Shown piece by piece: positions 25,337 through 33,694 of a stretch of 37,066 nt of DNA (positions are counted from its first letter, which is position 1; every line of letters starts with the position of its first letter). The position numbers and the translations under genes were made by a program. Below the pieces are notes generated by a model. It ran no database searches, was not told the DNA's origin, and worked only from the letters and a program-made list of their open reading frames with translations. This DNA comes from DAIOGN01 sp036745245 (GTDB lineage Bacteria; Zixibacteria; MSB-5A5; JAUVRN01), in contig DAIOGN010000013.1 of assembly GCA_036745245.1 (NCBI GenBank), positions 1 to 37,066 on the forward strand, in the 5' to 3' direction.

Positions 25337-25723
25337 ATGCTCGTAGATCTGCCTCTTCTGGCGCTCGCCGTGGGAGCCTCCTGCGCCGCGTCCGTGGTCT
25401 TCGATCTTCTGCGACCCCTGGTGATTCGAGAACCGGGGACCCAGAGTCTGCGCTGGTCGGATCTGTTGCTTGTGAACGTACTCTTCTTCGCCATGGGACC
25501 GGGGATGCTGTACTCCTGGTTCTATCCGCTCGTGCCGTTCTCCGGATTTCGTGCCGGGGTGTTTATGGGCGTGGCGCTCTTCTTCCTGGCGGTGGCGCCC
25601 ACCTTCGCCGTGTACAGGCTCGACGTCGCATCGCCCACGCGCGCCACCTTCGGCCACCTGCTCTGGGCGCTCCTCAAGTACATCGTGGTGTACGGAATTC
25701 TCGCGGGCCTCTACCAACCGTGA
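25337..25723 (+). CDS. Small integral membrane protein of unknown function
   Basis: A 128-residue protein with four predicted membrane spans: LPLLALAVGASCAASVVFDLL, DLLLVNVLFFAMGPGMLYSWF, GVFMGVALFFLAVAPTFAVY and LLWALLKYIVVYGILAGLY. I do not recognise a family. The ATG is two bases after the SDR stop codon, and its own stop (TGA) overlaps the next gene's GTG start (GTGA). Tight coupling to a CerR-like gene suggests a membrane-lipid-related role, but this is inference only. Confidence 0.7.
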   Translation: MLVDLPLLALAVGASCAASVVFDLLRPLVIREPGTQSLRWSDLLLVNVLFFAMGPGMLYSWFYPLVPFSGFRAGVFMGVALFFLAVAPTFAVYRLDVASPTRATFGHLLWALLKYIVVYGILAGLYQP

Positions 25724-26886
25724 ACTGGCCGTTCACACCGGCCGAGCGGGAACAGATCCGCTCCGAGTTCCCCCTGCTTTCGCGTGTGTACCTCAACTAC
25801 GCCTCTGTGGGACCTCTGCCTGTACGCGCTCGCAGGAAACTCGATTCCATCAACGACACCTTTCAACGGCTCGACAAGAACTTCGATCCCGAGACCGACA
25901 GCGCCGCGGCTCGCTGCCGGGCAGCCTGCGCCCGTCTGGTGGGCGGCGACATGGAGGGTGTGGGCCTGTTTCCCAACACCTCCGCCGGACTGAACTGGGC
26001 GCTTTCGCACCTGAATCTGCGCTCCGGCGACGCCGTGCTCGTATCGGATCAGGAGTTCCCGGCAATCCGGTACGCATGCTGGCATCTGCGACACGTCGGC
26101 GTGTCCACGATCACCGTAGCGGTGCCACCCTTCGGCGGCCTCACACCGGACGAACTCGAAACTCATCTATCGCGCCATCCCGAAGTGAAAGTGGTGGCCA
26201 CCTCCTGGGTGTCGTTTCGAAGCGGCTACCGCTGCGACCTGGAAGCGCTGGCGAACGTATCCCACCGGCACGGAGCACACCTGATCGTGGACGCGATGCA
26301 GGGAGTCGGCACGCGACCCCTGGAAGCCCTCGCATGGAACGTGGACATCGTCTGCGCCGGCGTGCAGAAGTGGCTGTGTTGCCCCGTAGGCATGGGCTTC
26401 GCGTGGTGCACGAACTCATTGCGTGAGGCGCGTCCGTCGCCGTGGGGCGGCTGGATGTCGGTCGACTGGAACGCGGAGTACTCCGACCTGTTGGGGCCAC
26501 CGCGCCCCATGAATCGCGGACCGCGTACCGCGGAGGTGGGCACGGCGAATTTCCAGGGCGTGCGCGCGATGGCGGAGTGCACCGAGTGGATCGCCGACCT
26601 CGGACTCGACAGAATCGAGCGCCACGGCGCTCTCCTTCTCGACGTGCTGGCACAGGGCCTGGATGAGGACCGCTTCGAGTGGCTGTCCGACCGCGACTCC
26701 GCCCGCCGCTCCTCCATCGTCTGCCTTCGTCCGCGCCAGGGCGACGCGGGGGAGATGCGCAGGTTCCTTGCGAGTCGCGGCCTGGTGACCGGCGTACGCG
26801 AGGGCGCCCTGCGCGTATCGCCGCATTTCCCCACGGAGCGTTCAGAAATTGAGCAGCTCGTGCATTCTTTGCACGAGTTCGTCTAG
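25720..26886 (+). CDS. Class V aminotransferase-family PLP enzyme
   Basis: A 388-residue fold-type I class V enzyme (cysteine desulfurase/isopenicillin-N-epimerase-like branch). The start FPLLSRVYLNYASVGPLP is typical. FPNTSAGLNWALSHL, SDQEFPAIRYACW, SFRSGYRCDLEAL and LIVDAMQGVGTRPL follow, and the PLP lysine is K217 in GVQKWLCCP. The catalytic Cys loop expected of cysteine desulfurases is not evident, so a C-N lyase, epimerase or transaminase is more likely. The GTG start overlaps the preceding membrane protein gene by four bases, making a three-gene operon from 24342. The substrate is unknown; the context raises a link to amino-group or long-chain-base chemistry. Confidence 0.82.
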   Translation: MNWPFTPAEREQIRSEFPLLSRVYLNYASVGPLPVRARRKLDSINDTFQRLDKNFDPETDSAAARCRAACARLVGGDMEGVGLFPNTSAGLNWALSHLNLRSGDAVLVSDQEFPAIRYACWHLRHVGVSTITVAVPPFGGLTPDELETHLSRHPEVKVVATSWVSFRSGYRCDLEALANVSHRHGAHLIVDAMQGVGTRPLEALAWNVDIVCAGVQKWLCCPVGMGFAWCTNSLREARPSPWGGWMSVDWNAEYSDLLGPPRPMNRGPRTAEVGTANFQGVRAMAECTEWIADLGLDRIERHGALLLDVLAQGLDEDRFEWLSDRDSARRSSIVCLRPRQGDAGEMRRFLASRGLVTGVREGALRVSPHFPTERSEIEQLVHSLHEFV

Positions 26887-26958
26887 CGTCTTCCTCGGGC
26901 CTGCTCGCCCCCGCATCTCGTTCCGATATCAGAAGCGGGGGGGGAGAAAGGCTCTGCT

Positions 26959-27420
26959 ATGATCCGAGTACTGGCGGCTTGCATCTGCCTGTGGTTCGCA
27001 GCGGCACCCGGCCACGCCGAGACGACGAAGGATGCGTCCACATTCACCCAGGCGCTCTCCGACGCCGACGCCGCTCGCACGGCCGGACGGTGGGAGGACG
27101 CGGTGACGCACTACCGGAAGGCGCTCGTCGTAAAGCCGGAGCACGCAGAGGCACGATTCCATCTGGCGCAGGCTCTGAGCCAGACGGAGCGGTACTACGA
27201 AGCCCGCAGACACTTTCGACTCGCTCTTCAGGCCCGCGTGGCCGATCGCGCGTGGGTGAGCCAGTGCCGCCTGCAGCTGGCGGCCTGCTGGGAAGCCACG
27301 GGCGACTATCGCGAGGCCGCCGCCGAATATCGGCTGGCGCTCGAGGCGGATTCGAACTGCGCCGAGGCGAAATCGGGGCAACGGCGTGCTCTCGCGCAGG
27401 CATCATCGGGATCCAAGTAA
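26959..27420 (+). CDS. Exported TPR protein
   Basis: A 153-residue protein with a signal peptide (VLAACICLWFAAAPGHA) and about three TPR units: AARTAGRWEDAVTHYRKALVVKP, AQALSQTERYYEARRHFRLALQA and AACWEATGDYREAAAEYRLALEA. It is probably a periplasmic scaffold or adaptor with no enzymatic motif. GGGGGGAGAAAGG upstream gives a strong ribosome site for the ATG at 26959. It is followed after 47 bases by a TPR lipoprotein. Confidence 0.78.
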   Translation: MIRVLAACICLWFAAAPGHAETTKDASTFTQALSDADAARTAGRWEDAVTHYRKALVVKPEHAEARFHLAQALSQTERYYEARRHFRLALQARVADRAWVSQCRLQLAACWEATGDYREAAAEYRLALEADSNCAEAKSGQRRALAQASSGSK

Positions 27421-27467
27421 AATTCAAGGTTCACGTTACCGGCTGGACCGGGAGGAGAGGAAGTACC

Positions 27468-27998
27468 ATGAAGACGAAACTCCTGTGGATGGTCACCTGC
27501 TGCGCACTGGCCGCACTGGCCAGCTGCTCGAAGGGCTCCACGTATGACGCGGGCGTCGTCAAGTCTGACGTTCCAAGCCTGGAGCAGCAGACCGTGGCGC
27601 CCGGACAGCAGCGCGCTTCAGCGGAGATGCTGGAGAACGGCAAGCGCAAATGGCGAGTGGGCGATGAGAAGGAAGCCCGCTCGTTCTTTGTGAAGGCCGC
27701 AGAAAAGAACCCTTACAACTTCGAGGCGCACTACTGGCTGGGCGTGATCACTCGCGACCACCACGAGTGGGACGCCGCCAACCAGCACTTCGCGCGTGCG
27801 GTGCAATACTGCCCGGCGGGTCGCTGGGAAGCCCGCGTCCGCGTCGACTGGGGCTACCTCTTCGAGATGCAGAATCAGAAGGGCATGGCGGCCAAGCAGT
27901 ACGACCTGGCGCTTCTGGCCGATCCGGAGTTCCGCGAGGCCCAGGGGGCGAGGGCGCGCGTGCTTCCGCCGGTCAACGCCTCGTCAGACCAGGAATAG
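27468..27998 (+). CDS. TPR-containing lipoprotein
   Basis: A 176-residue lipoprotein: MKTKLLWMVTCCALAALASC gives a lipobox with the lipid Cys at 20. TPR-like helices follow (KWRVGDEKEARSFFVKAAEKNP; YWLGVITRDHHEWDAANQHF; WGYLFEMQNQKGMAAKQYDL). Start ATG 27468 has GGAGGAGAGG just upstream. With the previous gene it forms a pair of small envelope TPR proteins, transcription of which ends at the terminator at 28021. The role is unknown; complex assembly at the membrane is a guess. Confidence 0.82.
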   Translation: MKTKLLWMVTCCALAALASCSKGSTYDAGVVKSDVPSLEQQTVAPGQQRASAEMLENGKRKWRVGDEKEARSFFVKAAEKNPYNFEAHYWLGVITRDHHEWDAANQHFARAVQYCPAGRWEARVRVDWGYLFEMQNQKGMAAKQYDLALLADPEFREAQGARARVLPPVNASSDQE

Positions 27999-28020
27999 CA
28001 CTCGATCGTTTCGAATCGCA

Positions 28021-28049
28021 GCCGGCGGCACACCACCGCCGGCTTTTCT
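28021..28049 (+). terminator. Rho-independent terminator after the TPR genes
   Basis: A perfect 8-bp stem GCCGGCGG/CCGCCGGC (28021-28028 and 28036-28043) with a 7-base loop is followed by TTTTCT. It separates the TPR pair from the respiratory operon. Confidence 0.88.
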
Positions 28050-28091
28050 ATTTCCAGAAGTTCTCCCGCTCCTCCGCGTGTCCGAAAAGTC

Positions 28092-28119
28092 TTGACTTGG
28101 CCCACCCGGGCAATACATT
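28092..28119 (+). promoter_or_regulatory. Predicted promoter of the respiratory operon
   Basis: TTGACT (28092-28097), a 16-base spacer and TACATT (28114-28119) lie just after the upstream terminator and about 160 bases before the Rieske start. The leader is long enough to hold regulation, but I see no recognisable riboswitch. Confidence 0.55.
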
Positions 28120-28282
28120 GGCGCGCTTGACCCCACAGGTCGGCGTAACATGTTGTGGATCAGCCCAGTGAACGATCTTTTGAGCTGTCGATCCGGGCCC
28201 GGTTCACGACCCGGGCGCAGTGGACTCACCCATTGTCGGTGAGGCGCCCGAGGCAGGGTTCACACCGCTAGGCATTTCGAGA

Positions 28283-28885
28283 ATGGCTGAAGAACAGACC
28301 GCCGACGGCGGCACAACGGAGGCGGCAGCGCCTCAGGCCGGCAAGGCCAAGCCCCCCCTCAAGGCCAAGGGCTCGCAACCCTCGGGCGAGGCCAATATCT
28401 GGCGTTACTCACGCCGCGACTTTTTCAGCGTGGCCGGCTGGGGTTCCTTTTTCCTGTTTTTCACGGTCATGCTGGGGGGCTCCCTGCGCTACATGTTCCC
28501 GCGGGTGCTCTACGAGCCGTCCACCAAGTTCAAGGCGGGTCCTCCCGGCGAGTATCCTCCGGACAGCGTCTCGGAAAAATACAAGAAGTCCAATCGCGTG
28601 TGGATCTGCAGGCAGCAGGACGGCGGCTTCTACGCCCTCATCGCCATCTGCACGCATCTGGGGTGCACGCCGCGCTGGCTCGAAACCGACCGCAAGTTCA
28701 AGTGTCCCTGCCATGGTTCGGGGTTCCGGATGACGGGCGTGAACTACGAGGGACCCGCTCCGCGCCCCCTGGAGCGCGCCCAGATCTCCCTGTCGGAGGA
28801 CGGGCAGTTGCAGGTGGACAGTGCCGTCAAATTCCGTTACGAACTGGGCGAATGGGGCAAGCCCGGCTCGGTGCTCTACGTGTAG
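28283..28885 (+). CDS. Rieske iron-sulfur protein of a cytochrome bc-type complex
   Basis: About 200 residues: an acidic/Ala-rich cytoplasmic start, one membrane anchor (GWGSFFLFFTVMLGG, preceded by RRDFF), then a Rieske domain. The [2Fe-2S] ligands are C123 and H125 (CTHLGC) and C141 and H144 (CPCHGSGF); C128 and C143 would form the stabilising disulfide. It takes electrons from quinol at the Qo site and passes them to cytochrome c. The operon with cytochrome b, subunit IV, ferredoxin and multiheme c fixes the role. The ATG at 28283 is chosen; a GTG at 28220 would add 21 residues without similarity. Confidence 0.93.
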   Translation: MAEEQTADGGTTEAAAPQAGKAKPPLKAKGSQPSGEANIWRYSRRDFFSVAGWGSFFLFFTVMLGGSLRYMFPRVLYEPSTKFKAGPPGEYPPDSVSEKYKKSNRVWICRQQDGGFYALIAICTHLGCTPRWLETDRKFKCPCHGSGFRMTGVNYEGPAPRPLERAQISLSEDGQLQVDSAVKFRYELGEWGKPGSVLYV

Positions 28886-28904
28886 GGGCAGGGGGACTCA
28901 ACGC

Positions 28905-29777
28905 ATGCGCCTGGACGATGTCAAGAAACAGATCCTGAATTCACAGATCTGGAAGTCGGTCTTTCGCCACGACTACAAGGACACACAGCGTAACCGCTTC
29001 CTCCAGATCCTCGACAACGTCTTCCTGCACCTCCACCCCACCCGCGTGCCGCGTCACGCCGTGCACTACGGCTACACCTGGGGCATGGGGGGCATTACCT
29101 TCTTCCTGTTCCTCGTACTCACGGTGACGGGCGTCGTTCTCATGTTCTACTACCGCCCCACCGCGGAGTACGCATACGCGGACATGCTCTATTTGAAGCA
29201 CGACGTGCCGTTCGGCATGTTCATGCGCAACATGCACCGCTGGGCCGCGCACGCCATGGTGATCACCACGTGGCTGCACATGCTGCGCGTGTTCATGACC
29301 GGCTCGTACAAACCGCCGCGCGAGTTCAACTGGATGGTCGGCGTGATTCTCCTGGTGCTCACGCTGCTCTTGTCGTTCACGGGGTACCTCCTGCCCTGGG
29401 ATCAGCTGGCCATCTGGGCCGTTACCGTGGGCACCAACATGGCACGCGCCACGCCGCTCTTGGGCCACGAAGGGCCGTTCTCGTCGATGCTGGGATTCCG
29501 GCCCGACAACGACGTGCGCTTCATGCTCCTGGGGGGCACGATCGTGGGTCCGCCGGCCTTGTTACGTTTCTACGTGCTGCACTGCATCTTCCTGCCTCTG
29601 GCGGCGTCCGTCCTCATGGCGGTGCACTTCTGGAGAATCCGGAAGGACGGCAACATCTCGAGCCCCATGGAATCGGAATGGAAGGCCGTGCAGTCCGAGG
29701 AGATCGCCCGCCGGAAAATGGCGGACAAGACCGCCGCCCCGGCCTCGAAACCCGTGAGCGCCGGCACGCCGGAGTGA
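28905..29777 (+). CDS. Cytochrome b6-type subunit (N-terminal half of cytochrome b)
   Basis: About 290 residues with four transmembrane helices and the bis-His heme b ligands in two helices (MHRWAAHAMVITTWLHMLRVF; RFYVLHCIFLPLAASVLMAVHFW). GYLLPWDQLAIWAVTVGTNM is the conserved Qo-side segment. It resembles b6 (split cytochrome b) and continues into an Ala/Lys-rich cytoplasmic tail after the last helix. It carries the two b hemes and part of both quinone sites. AGGGGG upstream supports the ATG at 28905; subunit IV follows after 3 bases. Confidence 0.93.
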   Translation: MRLDDVKKQILNSQIWKSVFRHDYKDTQRNRFLQILDNVFLHLHPTRVPRHAVHYGYTWGMGGITFFLFLVLTVTGVVLMFYYRPTAEYAYADMLYLKHDVPFGMFMRNMHRWAAHAMVITTWLHMLRVFMTGSYKPPREFNWMVGVILLVLTLLLSFTGYLLPWDQLAIWAVTVGTNMARATPLLGHEGPFSSMLGFRPDNDVRFMLLGGTIVGPPALLRFYVLHCIFLPLAASVLMAVHFWRIRKDGNISSPMESEWKAVQSEEIARRKMADKTAAPASKPVSAGTPE

Positions 29778-29780
29778 GCC

Positions 29781-30650
29781 ATGGATAATTTCCTGAAGAT
29801 TCTCAGCAAGCCGGACAACATTCCGATCGTCATCGCGCTCGTGCTCGTGGCCTTTTACACCCTCTGGGGGTACAAGCAGGCCCTCGTGAACGATCGCGCG
29901 ATTCGCGAGACGGGCCAGTTGCCGCCGCCCGACAAGCTGTCGGTGTGGCCGTACCTCGTGCGCACAGAATTCATCGGCGCCATTGTGGTGATGCTCATTC
30001 TCACGGTGTGGTCGATCGTACTCAACGCTCCGCTCGAAGAACCGGCCAACCCCACGAAGACTCCCAATCCGTCCAAGGCGCCCTGGTACTTCCTCGGCCT
30101 GCAGGAGATGCTGGTGTACTTCGACCCGTGGATCGCGGGCGTGGTGTTGCCGTCGCTCATCATCGTGGGCCTCATGGCCATTCCCTACATCGACCTGAAC
30201 CCGCGCGGGAACGGCTACTACTCCTGGGAACACCGCAAGTTCGCACATGCCTCCTTCCAGTTCGGGTTCGTGGTGCTGTGGCTGGTGCTCATCTTCTGGG
30301 GCACGTTCATGCGCGGCCCCGGCTGGTACTTCTTCTGGCCCTGGCAATACTGGGACCCCCACAAGATCGTGGCCCTCACCAACGTCGACCTGCACGAATG
30401 GTTTGGCATCCGGCACCAGCCGGCCATGACCATATTCGGCATGACGCTCGTGGGCGCGTATTTCAGCCTCGGCTTTGTGTTCTGGAAGTGGAAGAACAAA
30501 ACTTCGTATGTGCTGCAGCAGCTGGGGGCGGTGCGCTACGGCATCGTGGCGTTTCTGTTCCTCAGCATGATGGGCCTGCCCATCAAAATGTTCCTGCGGC
30601 TGGCCTTCAACATCAAGTACGTGTGCGTGACTCCCTGGTTCAACATCTGA
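29781..30650 (+). CDS. Cytochrome b/b6 C-terminal subunit (subunit IV-like, extended)
   Basis: A 289-residue membrane protein, longer than the ~160-residue b6f subunit IV. The quinol-oxidation motif region reads NPSKAPWYFLGLQEML, so the PEWY motif is APWY at residues 100-103, with Pro in place of the usual Glu. WIAGVVLPSLIIVGLMAIPYID forms the next helix. The N-terminal ~60 residues hold an extra helix (IPIVIALVLVAFYTLWGY), and the C-terminal part has two to three more spans with RGPGWYFFWPWQYWDPH. The enlarged form is typical of bc complexes in anaerobic or menaquinone-using bacteria; that link is family knowledge, not proof. Confidence 0.9.
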   Translation: MDNFLKILSKPDNIPIVIALVLVAFYTLWGYKQALVNDRAIRETGQLPPPDKLSVWPYLVRTEFIGAIVVMLILTVWSIVLNAPLEEPANPTKTPNPSKAPWYFLGLQEMLVYFDPWIAGVVLPSLIIVGLMAIPYIDLNPRGNGYYSWEHRKFAHASFQFGFVVLWLVLIFWGTFMRGPGWYFFWPWQYWDPHKIVALTNVDLHEWFGIRHQPAMTIFGMTLVGAYFSLGFVFWKWKNKTSYVLQQLGAVRYGIVAFLFLSMMGLPIKMFLRLAFNIKYVCVTPWFNI

Positions 30651-30660
30651 GCCAAAAGCC

Positions 30661-30954
30661 ATGAGCGACACCCCAGACGCCCCGAAAGCTCTAATCGCCA
30701 AGCCGGCGCCCAAGAAGAAAATACCGAAGGAGCTGGCCTGGGTGGAGCAGGACGGCTGCACCGGCTGTGGCGTGTGCATCGACTTCTGCCCGGTGGAGAA
30801 CTGCATCGTCCCCGTGCCGGGCGAGCATTTCAACACGGTGAATCCGCTGGTGGTGGTGGTCGCCGAGCTGTGCATCGGCTGCAAGATCTGCGTGCGCGAA
30901 TGCCCGTGGGAGACCATCGAAATGATTCCCAATCCCGAGTTCGGCAAGAAATAA
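30661..30954 (+). CDS. 2x[4Fe-4S] ferredoxin-like subunit
   Basis: A 97-residue protein with two complete [4Fe-4S] motifs: C33, C36, C39 and C43 (CTGCGVCIDFCP) and C71, C74, C77 and C81 (CIGCKICVRECP). A Lys/Pro-rich N-terminus has no signal peptide, so it should face the cytoplasm. It lies 10 bases after subunit IV and 22 before the multiheme cytochrome, inside the operon. An Fe-S subunit in this position suggests a cytoplasmic electron exit or entry at the Qi side, an uncommon addition to bc complexes. Confidence 0.92.
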   Translation: MSDTPDAPKALIAKPAPKKKIPKELAWVEQDGCTGCGVCIDFCPVENCIVPVPGEHFNTVNPLVVVVAELCIGCKICVRECPWETIEMIPNPEFGKK

Positions 30955-30976
30955 CCCCGAAGATCGAGCTTTCGAA

Positions 30977-33664
30977 GTGGCCAAACAACCTACCGACCTT
31001 CCGATCGAAGAACGTTCGTTCCGCAAGAGTTACCTGGTGTTCTCCGGGCTCCTCGCCGTCACCACGCTGTGGGCCGCCGTGGACGAGACCTTCGTGCGCC
31101 GCCCCTGGAAGTCGTACCAGGCGGAGTTCAACCGGCTCGAGGAAGTGAGCGTACAGGCCGAAATCGACTCGGTGCAAAAAGCCATAGCAGCCTCCGATGC
31201 CACCCTGCCCTTGGATGAAACCGTGGCGGGGCTCGAAGCGCGGGCGCAGTCGCTGCGCGAGGCCCTGAACTCCCCGGAGCTGTCGGCTAAATCGAAAGAG
31301 CTGGCCGCGCTGGAAGACGAACTCTTCAACCAGGAGCGCGAGTTCCAGTTCGCCAAGGCCCTCCACGAGGAGGTGTACTACGAGTGGAAGGAGCAGGAGT
31401 ACGCCGGGCACGATTTCTCCGCCGGCAAGGCCGAGTGGGAAGAGCTCGGGCGGACGTTGGCGGAACTATTGCCCGGCATCGCGCAAGCCACCGAGCGGCG
31501 TGACGCCCTGAAGAAAGACATCGCCACCGCGGAAGCCGACCTGAAGGTCGTGGAAGACAAGCTGGAGGAACGGCTGAGACCGGTGACCGAGCGTTCGCGC
31601 AGGCTGACGAACGTGAAAAATCGTTCTCTCGAAATCAAGCAGGTGCTCCTGCGCGACTTCGAGCCCAATGAATGGGAACAGCCGATCATGCGCGTGGATC
31701 GCTGCGAAACCTGCCACCTGGGCATTAATCGCGACGGCTTCGAGACCTGGCCCCAGCCATACACCACGCACCCCAAGCGGGCCGACCTGTTCGGCAATCA
31801 CAACCCGGAAAAGTTCGGCTGCACGCCGTGTCACGACGGCCAGGGCCCCGGCCTCACGGTGGCGGAAGCACACGAGGGCCAGGATCATCACTGGGACTTC
31901 CCCATGCTGGCCGGTGCCGACATCGATGCCGGCTGTCAGAAGTGCCACTTCGGCCGGGTGGAACTCGGACGGCTCGTCTCGGCGGAAGAGATCGAGGAAA
32001 AGGAGATTCCCGAAGCCCAGGTGCCGTACCACCCCTCCAAACTGGTGGCGGGTCAGCGCATGATCCGCGACAACCAGTGCTACGCGTGCCACGAAATCAA
32101 AGGCTACGAGAGTCTGCCGAAGAAGGCGCCACAGCTCAACGCGCTGGATCGCAAGACCACCCCCGAATGGACGTTCGACTGGCTCAGGGATCCGTGGCGG
32201 TTCCGGCCCACCACGAAGATGCCGAACTTCCTTTTGCCCGACTCGGAGGCTGCGGCCATCACGGCGTTCCTGTTCCGGCTGGCGAAGTCGTCCGACTACC
32301 AGCACGCTACAGCCTCCGTTCCGGCCGGCAACTCGCGGAAGGGCGGACAGCTCATGGCCGAAATCGGCTGCTATGGCTGCCATCCCACCGAGGGCATGTA
32401 CAAGGACGGGGATCCGGCGCTCGAATTGATCGCCCAGGAGGCCAAGTCCAGCCGCTGGCGCCACGGCCCCGACCTCACGAAGATCGGCAGCAAAACCGAC
32501 GTCGCCTGGATCTACGACTGGATTCGCAATCCCAAGCACTACTGGGAGGGATCGCGCATGCCGTCGTTGCGTCTCACCGAAACCGAAGCGGCCGATGTGA
32601 CGGCGTTTCTCATGAGTCACCGCGAGGACGAGTCGGCACGCGTCCGGATGCCGTCTTCCTTCAATCTGGAGTCGGACGACCTGGCCAACCAGGGCGAGAC
32701 CTGGGTGCGCACGTACGGGTGCTACGGCTGTCACGACATCAAGGGGTTCGAGACCACCGGCAAGGTCTCCGTGTCGCTGTCGGAATTCGGCACGAAGCGG
32801 CCGGAGGAACTGGCGTTCGGAAATGCGGTGACCGAGATCGACCACACCTGGCTGGGCTGGACCAAGGGCAAGCTCATGTTCTCGCGCAAGTATGCCACCG
32901 AGGCCATCGTGCAACGGATGCCCAACTTCAATTTCTCGGAGGGCGAGGCCGACACCATGGCCCTGGCCCTGCGCAGCTGGGACGGACGCCGGGTGTACGA
33001 GGACTTCGCCGAGCCCACAGACGAATGGACCACCATGCGCCAGTCGGGACGGCTCACGGCGGAGCAGTATAACTGCGCCGGCTGTCACGTGCTGGAAGGT
33101 CAGCGCGGGGACATCCGCTCCGTGATAGGTTCGGTGGGCTTCTCCCCGCCCAATCTCAACACGGAGGGGAAAAAGGTTCAGTCCGACTGGTTGTTCAAGT
33201 TCCTGTCGGGGCCCACGCCCATCCGGCCCTGGCTGAAGGTGCGCATGCCCACCTTCCACCTGAGCGACTCCGAGAAAACGGTGGTGGTGAACTATTTCCA
33301 GGCGCTCGAGGAGTACACCCAGGCATACGACTACGTGGACGTGTCCCAATATCCCGAAGCCAGCCTGGCCCAGGGCAGGAAGCTGTTCGACCAGCTTCAG
33401 TGTCTGTCCTGTCACGTGCTGGAGAGCAAAACCACGTACTCGCCCGCGGAAGCGGCCACGCTCGCCCCCAACCTGAAACTGGCTCACCAGAGACTGCGCC
33501 CCGAATGGGTGGTGGACTGGCTGCGCGACCCGCAGGTGATCGATCCGGGCACACGCATGCCGTCGTACTTCTATTCCGAGGGCGTGCGCCTCTATGAAGA
33601 TGCCGAAGCGCAGATGCAGGCGCTTCGCGACCACGTGATCACGCTGGGAGCGCCGAAGCCGTAA
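30977..33664 (+). CDS. Membrane-anchored octaheme c-type cytochrome of the bc complex
   Basis: An 895-residue protein with an N-terminal anchor (YLVFSGLLAVTTLWAAVDETF), a coiled coil of about 35-220, then eight CxxCH heme c motifs at C243 (CETCH), C282 (CTPCH), C320 (CQKCH), C368 (CYACH), C465 and C582 (both CYGCH), C700 (CAGCH) and C809 (CLSCH). Repeated units TPEWTFDWLRDPWRF...MPNF are cytochrome c-family folds with Met ligands in MP segments. It should accept electrons from the Rieske protein in the periplasm. The GTG start at 30977 has only a weak ribosome site. The operon ends at the terminator 31 bases after the stop. No mono-heme cytochrome c1 is present; this protein replaces it. Confidence 0.9.
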   Translation: MAKQPTDLPIEERSFRKSYLVFSGLLAVTTLWAAVDETFVRRPWKSYQAEFNRLEEVSVQAEIDSVQKAIAASDATLPLDETVAGLEARAQSLREALNSPELSAKSKELAALEDELFNQEREFQFAKALHEEVYYEWKEQEYAGHDFSAGKAEWEELGRTLAELLPGIAQATERRDALKKDIATAEADLKVVEDKLEERLRPVTERSRRLTNVKNRSLEIKQVLLRDFEPNEWEQPIMRVDRCETCHLGINRDGFETWPQPYTTHPKRADLFGNHNPEKFGCTPCHDGQGPGLTVAEAHEGQDHHWDFPMLAGADIDAGCQKCHFGRVELGRLVSAEEIEEKEIPEAQVPYHPSKLVAGQRMIRDNQCYACHEIKGYESLPKKAPQLNALDRKTTPEWTFDWLRDPWRFRPTTKMPNFLLPDSEAAAITAFLFRLAKSSDYQHATASVPAGNSRKGGQLMAEIGCYGCHPTEGMYKDGDPALELIAQEAKSSRWRHGPDLTKIGSKTDVAWIYDWIRNPKHYWEGSRMPSLRLTETEAADVTAFLMSHREDESARVRMPSSFNLESDDLANQGETWVRTYGCYGCHDIKGFETTGKVSVSLSEFGTKRPEELAFGNAVTEIDHTWLGWTKGKLMFSRKYATEAIVQRMPNFNFSEGEADTMALALRSWDGRRVYEDFAEPTDEWTTMRQSGRLTAEQYNCAGCHVLEGQRGDIRSVIGSVGFSPPNLNTEGKKVQSDWLFKFLSGPTPIRPWLKVRMPTFHLSDSEKTVVVNYFQALEEYTQAYDYVDVSQYPEASLAQGRKLFDQLQCLSCHVLESKTTYSPAEAATLAPNLKLAHQRLRPEWVVDWLRDPQVIDPGTRMPSYFYSEGVRLYEDAEAQMQALRDHVITLGAPKP

Positions 33665-33694
33665 CAGGTGAACCGGCGCTCAGAATGAGCTTGA

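Noticed and set aside
26857..26877. Perfect 8-bp hairpin (CTCGTGCA/TGCACGAG) at the end of the class V enzyme gene
   Set aside because: It lies within coding sequence and lacks a T-tract, so terminator function is not supported.
28127..28155. Second TTGACC-based promoter before the Rieske gene
   Set aside because: No acceptable -10 at 16-18 bases; the promoter at 28092-28119 is much better.
29562..30947. Open frame of about 460 codons antisense to the cytochrome b subunits and ferredoxin
   Set aside because: Shadow of strongly constrained membrane and Fe-S genes on the plus strand; no start signal or domain.
31466..33634. Open frame of about 720 codons on the minus strand across the octaheme cytochrome
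   Set aside because: The plus strand carries eight ordered CxxCH motifs; the antisense frame is a compositional shadow rich in His and Arg with no domain.
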